From contig CAIQOV010000003.1 of the NCBI GenBank assembly GCA_903873585.1, forward strand, positions 1-64,000: 64,000 nucleotides of DNA. The letters are read 5' to 3'. Below are positions 55,752-64,000 of this stretch, one piece after another (the stretch's first letter is position 1; every line of letters begins with the position of its first letter). The translations under genes were made by a program, and so were the position numbers. Below the pieces are notes generated by a model. That model made no database searches. It was not told the origin of the DNA and was given only the letters and a program-made list of their open reading frames with translations. This DNA comes from an uncultured Rhodobacterales bacterium. GTDB lineage: Bacteria > Pseudomonadota > Alphaproteobacteria > Rhodobacterales > Rhodobacteraceae.

Positions 55752-56735
55752 ATGAGCAAGCTGGTCACGATCTTTGGCGGTTCTGGTTTTGTTGGCCGCT
55801 ATATCGCGCGCAAATTGGCGCAAGAGGGCTGGCGCGTGCGCGTGGCCGTGCGCCGCCCGAACGAGGCGCTGTTTGTGCGCGGCTACGGCGCTGTCGGCCA
55901 AGTGGAACCGGTGTTTTGCAACATTCGCGATGACGCCTCGGTTGCTTTGGCACTGGCGGGGGCGGATGCGGCGGTGAACTGCGTGGGCACCTTTGATGCG
56001 CGCGGTTCCAACAATTTTGACGCCGTGCAGGCGCAGGGCGCAGGCCGCATCGCGCGGCTGGCGGCACAGGCGGGCTTGGCCAGCTTGGTACATCTGTCGG
56101 CGATTGGGGCCGATGCGCAGGGCGCTTCGGCCTATGCCCGCAGCAAGGGCGAGGGTGAGCAAGCCGTGCTGGCCGCCTTCCCGAACGCTATGATCCTGCG
56201 GCCTTCGGTGATTTTCGGCAATGAAGACGGCTTTTTCAACCGCTTCGCCGCGATGAGCCGGATGGGCCCGATCTTGCCGCTGGTCGGCGGTTCCACCCGC
56301 TTTCAGCCGGTTTATGTGGAAGATGTGGCCGCCGCCGCCGTGTTGGGTGTGACAGGCAAAGCCCATGGCACCTATGAGTTGGGCGGGCCTGATGCGCTGC
56401 CACTCAGCGACATAATCCACCATATGCTGGCCGTCGTGCAGCGCCGCCGTTTGGTGGTGAACCTGCCGTTCTGGGTTGGGTCAGTCATGGCGGGTGTGTT
56501 GGATACGCTGTCAGCGCTGACCTTGGGCTTGTTTTCCAACGGCGTGATCACTTCGGATCAAGCGCGCCAGTTGCGCCAAGATAACGTGGTGCAGGCGGGG
56601 GCGAAAACCTTGGCCGATCTGGGCATTACGGCTGCGAATTTTGACGCCATCATTCCGGAATATCTGTGGCGGTACCGCGCCACAGGCCAATTCGCAGCCA
56701 TCCGCGATTCTGCCAAGAATTTGCGGAAAGTTTAA
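55752..56735 (+). CDS. NAD(P)-binding protein, complex I NDUFA9-like family
   Basis: Atypical short-chain dehydrogenase, 327 residues. The N-terminal VTIFGGSGFVGRYIARKLAQ is the nucleotide-binding loop, and LVHLSAIGADAQGASAYARSKGEGEQAV has the conserved Tyr-x3-Lys region modified to YARSKGEGE. Homologues are annotated as NDUFA9 subunit-like proteins in alphaproteobacteria and may support respiratory complex I. The ATG at 55752 is preceded by a GAGGA site; the frame open back to 55506 crosses the tRNA and is not real. uppP follows after three bases. Confidence 0.87.
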   Translation: MSKLVTIFGGSGFVGRYIARKLAQEGWRVRVAVRRPNEALFVRGYGAVGQVEPVFCNIRDDASVALALAGADAAVNCVGTFDARGSNNFDAVQAQGAGRIARLAAQAGLASLVHLSAIGADAQGASAYARSKGEGEQAVLAAFPNAMILRPSVIFGNEDGFFNRFAAMSRMGPILPLVGGSTRFQPVYVEDVAAAAVLGVTGKAHGTYELGGPDALPLSDIIHHMLAVVQRRRLVVNLPFWVGSVMAGVLDTLSALTLGLFSNGVITSDQARQLRQDNVVQAGAKTLADLGITAANFDAIIPEYLWRYRATGQFAAIRDSAKNLRKV

Positions 56736-56738
56736 GCC

Positions 56739-57536
56739 ATGCAAGATATGCTGACAGCGGCGCTTTTGGGTTTGGTCGAGGGGCTGACAGAGTTCATCCC
56801 CGTCTCGTCCACCGCGCATCTGCTGCTGTTGGCGCATTTTCTGGGCTTGCAAGGGTCTAAGACGCTGGAAGTTGTCATCCAGTTGGGGCCAATTCTGGCG
56901 ATTGCCTACCTGTACCGCGACAAGTTGATCGAGGTGTTTTCCACCTACCGCACCAAACCCGCCTCGCAGCGGTTTATCGTGTCGGTGCTGATCGCCTTTC
57001 TGCCCGCCATGGCGGTGGGGGCCGTGGCGCATGACTTTATCAAAACTGTGCTGTTCGAGACGCCCAAGTTGATGGCGGTCATGCTGGTTTTGGGCGGTGT
57101 GGTGCTGGTGTTCGTCGACAAAATCGCGCCGCAAACGCAGGTCGATGATGCAACGGCGGTTCCTTTTGGCAAGGCTTTGGCGATTGGTGTGATCCAGTGC
57201 CTGTCGATTTTGCCGGGTGTCTCACGCTCGGGCGCGACCATCGTTGGCGCGCGGTTGTTGGGCGTATCAAAACGCGCGGCGGCTGAGTTTTCGTTTTTCC
57301 TGTCGCTGCCGACCATGCTGGGGGCTGTCACGTTTGACCTGATCAAATCGCGCCACGAGCTTGATTTTTCAGCACTGACGGGCATTGGCATCGGCTTGCT
57401 TGTCGCCACGGTTTCGGGTGCGATCGTGGTGAAATGGATGCTGTCTTATGTGTCGCAGCAGGGCTACGCGGTATTTGGCTGGTGGCGAATCATCTTGGGC
57501 CTTGGCGTCTTGGCAGCGCTGTTTGCGGGCTTTTAG
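56739..57536 (+). CDS. uppP: Undecaprenyl-diphosphatase UppP
   Basis: Integral membrane phosphatase (BacA family) that recycles undecaprenyl pyrophosphate for peptidoglycan and polysaccharide synthesis; overproduction gives bacitracin resistance. The catalytic regions are GLVEGLTEFIPVSSTAHLLL at residues 10-30 and ILPGVSRSGATIVGARLLG near 155. About eight hydrophobic helices are evident. Length is 265. Confidence 0.96.
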   Translation: MQDMLTAALLGLVEGLTEFIPVSSTAHLLLLAHFLGLQGSKTLEVVIQLGPILAIAYLYRDKLIEVFSTYRTKPASQRFIVSVLIAFLPAMAVGAVAHDFIKTVLFETPKLMAVMLVLGGVVLVFVDKIAPQTQVDDATAVPFGKALAIGVIQCLSILPGVSRSGATIVGARLLGVSKRAAAEFSFFLSLPTMLGAVTFDLIKSRHELDFSALTGIGIGLLVATVSGAIVVKWMLSYVSQQGYAVFGWWRIILGLGVLAALFAGF

Positions 57537-57693
57537 GGGTATAGGTATCACGTACTGACCTAATTTTCGCGAATTTTTCGCCCTGCAAGCCAGTTTCTTT
57601 GCCTAATCCCTTTTATAGGTCAGCAATGCTGCCTTTTCATCCCTTAAGGACCAAGCTATCACCCCCTTCACCGTGAAGCTGGGAGATGCCCAT

Positions 57694-59130
57694 ATGGCCG
57701 TGCAACGTATGCTGAAATTCGTCTCTGTGGGCAAAGAAACCCCCGAGAAGCGGCCTGCCGATCTGCGCGCCGAAGATTTTCATGAAATCTACCGCCAATT
57801 CGCTGCCACCAAGGCCGCCGAACAGGCCAGCCGGTGCAGCCAATGCGGCGTGCCCTATTGCCAAACGCATTGCCCCTTGCACAACAACATCCCCGACTGG
57901 CTGCGCCTTACCGCCGAAGGCCGTCTGCAAGAGGCCTATAACCTAAGCCAAGCGACCAACACCTTCCCCGAAATCTGCGGCCGCATCTGCCCGCAAGACC
58001 GGCTGTGCGAAGGCAACTGCGTGATCGAACAATCGGGCCACGGCACGGTGACGATTGGCGCTGTCGAAAAATATCTGACCGATCTGGCATGGGAAAACGG
58101 CTGGGTCGCGCCGATCAAACCGGGTGCTGACCGTGTGGAATCGGTGGGCATCATCGGCGCAGGTCCCGGCGGCTTGGCGGCAGCCGATGTGCTGCGCCGT
58201 GCGGGCGTGCAGGTGACGGTCTACGACCGCTATGACCGCGCGGGGGGTTTGCTGACCTACGGCATCCCCGGCTTTAAGCTGGAAAAGCCCGTTGTCATGC
58301 AGCGCATTGCGCAATTGGAAACCGCAGGCGTGCAATTCGTGCTGAACTGCCGTGTGGGTGAGGATCTGTCGTTTGACGCGATCCGTGGCCGCCATGACGC
58401 CGTGCTGATTGCGACCGGCGTGTACAAATCGCGCGACATCGCAGCCCCCGGCGTGGGCGCGCAGGGTGTGGTCAAGGCGCTTGATTATCTAACGGCATCG
58501 AACCGCAAAAGCTTTGGCGATGATGTGGCAGAATTCGATTCGGGCGAGCTGAACGCGCAAGGCAAGCGCGTGGTCGTCATCGGTGGCGGCGATACCGCGA
58601 TGGATTGTGTGCGCACGGCCATTCGACAGGGCGCAGTCTCGGTCAAGTGCCTGTATCGCCGCGATAAGGCGAACATGCCCGGCAGCCAACGCGAAGTGCA
58701 AAACGCCGAAGAAGAGGGTGTCGATTTCGTTTGGCTGTCTGCTCCCAAGGGCTTCACCGGCGGCGCGGTGGTTGACGGGGTGATCGTGCAAAAGATGCGC
58801 CTTGGCGCGCCTGATGCCACAGGTCGCCAAGTGCCCGAAGTGATCGAAGACGCCGATTACACCGAACCCGCCGATCTGGTGGTGCAGGCCCTAGGCTTTG
58901 AACCCGAAGATGTGCCAGCCCTTTGGGGCGTGCCCGAATTGGCCGTGACCCGCTGGGGCACGATCAAGGCCGATTTCCGCAGCCATGCCACCAATCTGCC
59001 CGGTGTCTATGCCGCAGGTGATATCGTGCGCGGCGCGTCACTGGTTGTGTGGGCCATTCGCGACGGTCGCGAAGCGGCCGATGCCATCCTATCCTATCTG
59101 GCCCAATCCGCCGCTGTGGCCGCAGAATAA
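57694..59130 (+). CDS. gltD: Glutamate synthase (NADPH) small subunit
   Basis: Supplies electrons from NADPH through FAD and Fe-S clusters to GltB for glutamate synthesis. The N-terminal cysteine clusters CSQCGVPYCQTHCP and CGRICPQDRLCEGNC are visible, followed by FAD-binding GIIGAGPGGLAAADVL and NADPH-binding VVVIGGGDTAMD. ATG 57694 (MAVQRMLKFVSVGKE) follows GGGAGA; a GTG at 57673 would precede that site. Length is 478. The 157-base region upstream presumably holds its promoter. Confidence 0.96.
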   Translation: MAVQRMLKFVSVGKETPEKRPADLRAEDFHEIYRQFAATKAAEQASRCSQCGVPYCQTHCPLHNNIPDWLRLTAEGRLQEAYNLSQATNTFPEICGRICPQDRLCEGNCVIEQSGHGTVTIGAVEKYLTDLAWENGWVAPIKPGADRVESVGIIGAGPGGLAAADVLRRAGVQVTVYDRYDRAGGLLTYGIPGFKLEKPVVMQRIAQLETAGVQFVLNCRVGEDLSFDAIRGRHDAVLIATGVYKSRDIAAPGVGAQGVVKALDYLTASNRKSFGDDVAEFDSGELNAQGKRVVVIGGGDTAMDCVRTAIRQGAVSVKCLYRRDKANMPGSQREVQNAEEEGVDFVWLSAPKGFTGGAVVDGVIVQKMRLGAPDATGRQVPEVIEDADYTEPADLVVQALGFEPEDVPALWGVPELAVTRWGTIKADFRSHATNLPGVYAAGDIVRGASLVVWAIRDGREAADAILSYLAQSAAVAAE

Positions 59131-59164
59131 GCACCAACACCCGAACATCCGGATGGAGTTCCCC

Positions 59165-59875
59165 ATGAAGCGCCTTGTTCTGCCCCTGATCCTGCTGGCG
59201 GCCCCCGCTTATGCCGCCACCTTTACTCCACCCAAGGGCTGCACCGCCTATCTGACGGTGCAATCGCGCGGCTGTCTGGTGTCGCATTTCTACACCTGCG
59301 AGGCGGATACCAAAGGCGACCAGTGGCGCGCCGATTATGACGCCGAGGGCCCGTTCTTCCTGTCCAAGATCGACCGCGACACGCAATGGATCGAAAGCTA
59401 CGATCTGACACCCGGCACAAAAGAAGTGCTTGACCCAAAGCCGCGCGATGCAGCGTCATTTTCGGACCTGCTGGCTTTGGGGCTGGATACGTTTGATTTC
59501 GCCCTTAGCAAAGACAACGGCGAGCACACGATCATTCGCGGCTTTGACAAGCTGACAGGGCAAAGTGCCACGATTGACGGCGTAACCCTGAAGCAAACCG
59601 AATACGAATACACCCAAACCGACGACAAAGGCACCGTGCTGCGCCATTCCAAGGGGAATGAGTATATCTCGGAAGAGTGGCGCAGCTTCTTTTCGGGCCA
59701 TTCAGAATGGGAGTTGGAAGACGGCACTTGGGCCCCGTCTGACACCCCGCCTGTCAAATTCATCACGCCGGGAAAGCCGGGCTTCGCGTCAACCATACCG
59801 CTGTTTGAATGTGACGGTCAGATGTCGTCACTCGTTCTGCCCCACAGCGTTGCAAAATTTCTCGGAGGGTCTTGA
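59165..59875 (+). CDS. Secreted protein of unknown function between gltD and gltB
   Basis: 236 residues with a clear signal peptide (MKRLVLPLILLAAPAYA) and a mature part with several cysteines (GCTAYLTVQSRGCLVSHFYTCEAD; LFECDGQM) likely forming disulfides. The fold is probably beta-rich. I recognise no family. Its conserved-looking placement inside the glutamate synthase operon, 34 bases after gltD and two before gltB, is odd for a periplasmic protein. Confidence 0.85.
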   Translation: MKRLVLPLILLAAPAYAATFTPPKGCTAYLTVQSRGCLVSHFYTCEADTKGDQWRADYDAEGPFFLSKIDRDTQWIESYDLTPGTKEVLDPKPRDAASFSDLLALGLDTFDFALSKDNGEHTIIRGFDKLTGQSATIDGVTLKQTEYEYTQTDDKGTVLRHSKGNEYISEEWRSFFSGHSEWELEDGTWAPSDTPPVKFITPGKPGFASTIPLFECDGQMSSLVLPHSVAKFLGGS

Positions 59876-59877
59876 TC

Positions 59878-62800
59878 ATGACCAAATATGACGAAGCATG
59901 GGTCGCCGCCGAAGAGGCAAAGCGCGCTTGGATGGATGCCAACAGCCTGTACAAGGCCGAAGACGAGCATTCGTCTTGTGGCGTCGGGCTGGTTGTGGCG
60001 ATTTCGGGCAAACCGTCGCGCAAAGTGGTTGAAAACGGGATCAACGCGCTGAAAGCCGTTTGGCACCGTGGCGCTGTGGATGCCGATGGCAAAACCGGTG
60101 ACGGCGCGGGCATTCACGTGCAAATTCCGGTCAAGTTCTTCTACGACCAAGTGCGCCGCACCGGGCATGAACCCGATGTGACCAAGCTGATTGCTGTGGG
60201 CCAAGTGTTCCTGCCGCGCACCGATTTTGGCGCGCAAGAAGCCTGCCGGACCATCGTTGAAACCGAAGTGCTGCGGATGGGCCACTATATCTATGGCTGG
60301 CGTCATGTGCCCTCTGACATCTCGGTTCTGGGCGAAAAGGCTTTGGCAACACGGCCTGAAATCGAACAAATCCTGATCCGCTGTGAAAACGGCGCGGATG
60401 CGGAACAGTTTGAGCGCGAGTTGTACATCATCCGCCGCCGCATCGAAAAAGCTGCGACCAAGGCGGGCATTCAGGGGATGTACCTGTGTTCGCTGTCGTG
60501 CCGTTCCATCATCTACAAGGGCATGATGCTGGCCGAACAGGTCGCAACCTTTTACCCCGACCTGATGGACGAGCGCTTTGAATCCGCCTTTGCCATTTAC
60601 CACCAGCGCTATTCCACCAACACCTTCCCGCAGTGGTGGCTGGCCCAGCCCTTCCGGATGCTGGCCCACAACGGCGAGATCAACACCCTAAAGGGCAACG
60701 TCAACTGGATGAAAAGCCACGAGATCCGCATGGCCTCGGGCGCGTTTGGCGATATGGCTGAGGATATCAAGCCCATCATCCCCGGCGGCACATCGGATTC
60801 CGGCGCGCTGGATGCGGTGTTTGAAGTGCTGGTCCGTTCGGGCCGCAACGCGCCCATGGCCAAGACCATGCTGGTGCCCGAAGCGTGGAGCAAGCAGACC
60901 GCCAATATGCCCAAGGCTTGGGCTGATATGTATTCCTATTGCAACTCTGTGATCGAACCATGGGATGGCCCTGCGGCGCTGGCGATGACCGATGGCCGCT
61001 GGGTTTGCGGCGGGCTTGACCGCAATGGCTTGCGCCCGATGCGCTATGTCATCACAGGCGATGGCTTGCTGATTGCGGGTTCCGAAGCGGGCATGGTTCC
61101 GGTGGATGAGGCCACAGTGCGCGAAAAGGGCGCTTTGGGGCCGGGGCAGATGATTGCGGTGGATATGCAAGAAGGCCGCCTGTTCCACGATGTGGAACTG
61201 AAAGACAAACTGGCATCGGCCCAGCCTTACGGCGACTGGATCGAAAAGATCGTCGACCTGAACGCTTTGCTGCGCGAAGTGCCCGAAGAACCGAACTTTA
61301 CTGGTGCTGACCTGCGCCGCCGCCAGATTGCGGCGGGCTATACGCTGGAAGAGTTGGAACAGGTTCTGGTTCCCATGGCCGAAGACGGCAAGGAAATGAT
61401 CGCCTCGATGGGGGATGACACACCAGCGGCGGTGCTGTCGGCGGTGTATCGCCCGCTGAGCCATTTCTTCCGGCAAAACTTTAGCCAAGTCACCAACCCG
61501 CCGATTGATAGCTTGCGCGATGGTCGGGTGATGAGCCTGAAGACCCGCTTTGGCAACCTGCGCAACGTGCTGGATGAAAATTCCAGCCAGACCGAGATTT
61601 TGGTGCTGGAAAGCCCCTTCTTGGCCAATGGCGAGTTCAAGGTTCTGACCGAACGCTTTGGCGACCAAGTGGCCTATATTGATTGCACCTTCCCCGCAGG
61701 GTCCACCCAAGACGCTTTGCGCCAAGGGTTGGAACGCATCAGGGCCGAGGCGGAAGATGCGGTGCGATCAGGCGCTGGCCAATTGGTGCTGACCGATGAA
61801 CACCAAAGCGACGCGCGTGTGGCGATGCCGATGATCTTGGCCACATCGGCCGTGCATTCATGGCTGACGCGCAAGGGGCTGCGCACCTTCTGTTCGATCA
61901 ACGTGCGGGCGGCTGAGTGCATTGATCCGCACTATTTCGCCGTGCTGATCGGGTCGGGGGCCACGACGGTGAACCCCTATGTCGCCGAAGATTCGGTGGC
62001 CGAACGTGTATCGCGCGGCCTGATCGAAGGCAGCCTGATCGACGCCATGCGCCGCTACCGCGATGCGATTGACGCTGGTTTGCTGAAGATCATGTCGAAG
62101 ATGGGCATCTCGGTGGTGTCGTCTTATCGCGGCGGTTTGAACTTTGAAGCGGTGGGCCTGTCGCGCGCGATGGTGGCCGAATATTTCCCCGGCATGCAAA
62201 GCCGCATCTCGGGCATTGGTTTGAACGGCATTCAGTTGAAATGCGAAGAGGTTCACGCCAAGGGCTGGCTGGCACAAAGCGATGTGCTGCCGGTGGGCGG
62301 GTTCTATAAAGCGCGCCGGTCGGGCGAAAAGCACGCTTGGGAAGCGCAGACGATGCATATGCTGCAATCGGCCTGCGACCGCGCGTCGTTTGACATCTGG
62401 AAGCAGTATTCCGCCGCGATGCGGGCCAACCCGCCGATTCACATTCGTGATCTGCTGGATATCAAAGCCTTGGGCAAAGCCGTGCCGATTGAAGAGGTGG
62501 AAAGCATCACCTCGATCCGCAAGCGCTTTGTCACACCGGGGATGTCGCTGGGGGCCTTGTCGCCTGAGGCGCATAAAACCCTAAACGTGGCGATGAACCG
62601 CATCGGCGCCAAGTCTGACAGCGGCGAGGGCGGTGAAGACCCCGCCCACTTCCACCCCGAAGCCAATGGCGATAATCCCTCGGCCAAGATCAAACAGGTG
62701 GCATCAGGCCGCTTTGGCGTGACGGCGGAATATTTGAACGCCTGTGAAGAGCTGGAAATCAAAGTCGCCCAAGGCGCCAAGCCCGGCGAGGGTGGCCAAT

Positions 62801-64000
62801 TGCCCGGCATGAAGGTGACAGCCCTGATCGCGCGCCTGCGCCATTCAACGCCGGGGGTGACGCTGATTTCACCGCCGCCGCACCATGACATCTATTCCAT
62901 CGAAGATCTGGCGCAACTGATCTATGACCTGAAGCAGATCAACCCGCGCGCAAAGGTGACGGTCAAGCTGGTATCATCGAGCGGTGTGGGCACGATTGCG
63001 GCAGGCGTGGCCAAGGCCAAGGCCGATGTCATCCTGATCTCGGGGCACAATGGGGGCACGGGGGCTTCGCCGGGTACGTCGATCAAATATGCGGGCCTGC
63101 CTTGGGAAATGGGGCTGACCGAAGCGCATCAGGTTCTGGCGATGAACAACCTGCGCGAACGCGTGACGTTGCGCACCGATGGCGGGCTGCGCACGGGCCG
63201 CGATGTGGTGATGGCCGCGATGATGGGCGCCGAGGAATACGGCATCGGCACCGCCGCGCTGATCGCCATGGGCTGCATCATGGTGCGCCAATGCCAATCC
63301 AACACCTGCCCCGTGGGTGTATGCACCCAGAACGACGCGCTGCGCGCCAAGTTCACGGGGTCGGCGGATAAGGTGGTCAACCTTATCACGTTCTATGCGC
63401 AAGAAGTGCGTGAAATTCTGGCATCCATCGGGGCAAGGTCGATGGACGAGATCATCGGGCGCGCTGATCTGCTTAGCCAGATCAGCCGTGGTTCGGCGCA
63501 TCTGGACGACTTGGATTTGAACCCGCTTCTGATCTCGGTCGATTCGGCGCACAAGATCACCTATGACCGCTCCAAGCCGCGCAACCATGTGCCCGACACG
63601 CTGGATGCCGAAATCATCCGCGACGGCGCGCGCTTCTTTGAAGATGGCGAAAAGATGCAGCTGTCTTATGCCGTGCGCAACACGCTGCGCACCATCGGCA
63701 CAAGGGCCAGCAGCCATATCGTGAAAAAGTTCGGCATGCGCAACAGCTTGCAGGCCGATCATTTGACCGTGAAACTGTCAGGGTCGTGCGGCCAATCTTT
63801 GGGCGCTTTTGCTGTGCGCGGGTTGAAGATTGAAGTGCAAGGCGATGCCAACGATTATGTCGGCAAGGGCCTGTCGGGGGCGACGATCACGGTGCGCCCG
63901 TCAATGACCTCTCCGCTGAAGGCCGAAGACAACACGATCATCGGCAACACGGTGCTTTACGGCGCAACGGATGGCTATCTGTATGCCAGCGGGCGGGCGG
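59878..64000 (+). CDS. gltB: Glutamate synthase (NADPH) large subunit, 3' end beyond window
   Basis: Transfers glutamine amide nitrogen to 2-oxoglutarate. 1374 codons are present; the family has about 1500, so roughly 130 residues are missing. The N-terminal glutaminase domain begins after a 33-residue propeptide with catalytic Cys34 (HSSCGVGLV). The FMN-binding synthase domain (about 870-1200) includes SDSGEGGEDP and GGTGASPGTSIKYAGLPWE; the 3Fe-4S cysteines are near 63272-63330 (CQSNTCPVGVC). The C-terminal alpha/beta-helix domain starts before the edge. A GGAGGG site precedes ATG 59878. Confidence 0.97.
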   Translation, partial: MTKYDEAWVAAEEAKRAWMDANSLYKAEDEHSSCGVGLVVAISGKPSRKVVENGINALKAVWHRGAVDADGKTGDGAGIHVQIPVKFFYDQVRRTGHEPDVTKLIAVGQVFLPRTDFGAQEACRTIVETEVLRMGHYIYGWRHVPSDISVLGEKALATRPEIEQILIRCENGADAEQFERELYIIRRRIEKAATKAGIQGMYLCSLSCRSIIYKGMMLAEQVATFYPDLMDERFESAFAIYHQRYSTNTFPQWWLAQPFRMLAHNGEINTLKGNVNWMKSHEIRMASGAFGDMAEDIKPIIPGGTSDSGALDAVFEVLVRSGRNAPMAKTMLVPEAWSKQTANMPKAWADMYSYCNSVIEPWDGPAALAMTDGRWVCGGLDRNGLRPMRYVITGDGLLIAGSEAGMVPVDEATVREKGALGPGQMIAVDMQEGRLFHDVELKDKLASAQPYGDWIEKIVDLNALLREVPEEPNFTGADLRRRQIAAGYTLEELEQVLVPMAEDGKEMIASMGDDTPAAVLSAVYRPLSHFFRQNFSQVTNPPIDSLRDGRVMSLKTRFGNLRNVLDENSSQTEILVLESPFLANGEFKVLTERFGDQVAYIDCTFPAGSTQDALRQGLERIRAEAEDAVRSGAGQLVLTDEHQSDARVAMPMILATSAVHSWLTRKGLRTFCSINVRAAECIDPHYFAVLIGSGATTVNPYVAEDSVAERVSRGLIEGSLIDAMRRYRDAIDAGLLKIMSKMGISVVSSYRGGLNFEAVGLSRAMVAEYFPGMQSRISGIGLNGIQLKCEEVHAKGWLAQSDVLPVGGFYKARRSGEKHAWEAQTMHMLQSACDRASFDIWKQYSAAMRANPPIHIRDLLDIKALGKAVPIEEVESITSIRKRFVTPGMSLGALSPEAHKTLNVAMNRIGAKSDSGEGGEDPAHFHPEANGDNPSAKIKQVASGRFGVTAEYLNACEELEIKVAQGAKPGEGGQLPGMKVTALIARLRHSTPGVTLISPPPHHDIYSIEDLAQLIYDLKQINPRAKVTVKLVSSSGVGTIAAGVAKAKADVILISGHNGGTGASPGTSIKYAGLPWEMGLTEAHQVLAMNNLRERVTLRTDGGLRTGRDVVMAAMMGAEEYGIGTAALIAMGCIMVRQCQSNTCPVGVCTQNDALRAKFTGSADKVVNLITFYAQEVREILASIGARSMDEIIGRADLLSQISRGSAHLDDLDLNPLLISVDSAHKITYDRSKPRNHVPDTLDAEIIRDGARFFEDGEKMQLSYAVRNTLRTIGTRASSHIVKKFGMRNSLQADHLTVKLSGSCGQSLGAFAVRGLKIEVQGDANDYVGKGLSGATITVRPSMTSPLKAEDNTIIGNTVLYGATDGYLYASGRA

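Overview
The window is GC-rich chromosomal DNA of an alphaproteobacterium, most likely order Rhodobacterales (Rhodobacteraceae/Paracoccaceae). The evidence is the gene content: the order rpsT-dnaA-dnaN-recF-gyrB, Roseobacter-type flagellin and FlgE starts, an rnd-kdsD-lptC-lptA-lptB-hpf-ptsN run, a gltD-secreted protein-gltB cluster, and an NDUFA9-like gene beside uppP. Species cannot be fixed from sequence reading alone.

Layout. 1-0.75 kb: the last codons of an IS630-type transposase abut a 5'-truncated, AT-rich sulfotransferase gene. 0.9-4.7 kb: tRNA-Lys, dapF-mtaB, a LacI-type regulator with a divergent candidate small RNA, and tRNA-Arg. 4.7-12.6 kb: replication genes gyrB, recF, dnaN, dnaA and rpsT, with a LysE-type exporter between gyrB and recF. 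12.7-16.6 kb: mutM-enoyl-CoA hydratase and, divergently, ubiE-ubiB. 16.6-21.4 kb: LPS export genes with KDO precursor synthesis, hpf and ptsN. 21.4-24.9 kb: a GlfT2-like glycosyltransferase with an unknown partner, and an XdhC-type protein. 25-30.8 kb: flagellar genes flgD, fliK, rod-binding protein, flgN-like, a 46-codon flagellin stub, flgE and motB. 30.8-43.8 kb: an unknown protein, an NADH:flavin oxidoreductase, ROK kinase-nagA, a MaoC protein, galU, cysQ-kdsB, dnaK-dnaJ and radC. 43.8-55.5 kb: an integrated island. 55.5-64 kb: tRNA-Leu, NDUFA9-like gene, uppP, gltD, a secreted protein, and gltB running off the window.

The island is bounded by 69-base direct repeats, 67 of 69 identical, that contain the 3' end and terminator of tRNA-Leu(CAG). 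A tyrosine integrase lies just inside the left repeat. Cargo: a two-gene tripartite tricarboxylate transporter whose membrane subunit looks like a TctA-TctB fusion; a tightly coupled operon of a methyltransferase and two paralogous ATP-grasp-like proteins, one of which has lost key residues; an IS3 remnant; a chloramphenicol-acetyltransferase-like gene; an IS630 remnant; and the 3' part of an RTX-type secreted protein.

Two observations stand out. At 28.59 kb a flagellin 5' end runs head-on into the 3' end of flgE, destroying both ends at a possible nine-base microhomology. This is a large inversion breakpoint or an assembly chimera. The methyltransferase plus active/degenerate ATP-grasp pair in the island is the best candidate for an undescribed biosynthetic system.
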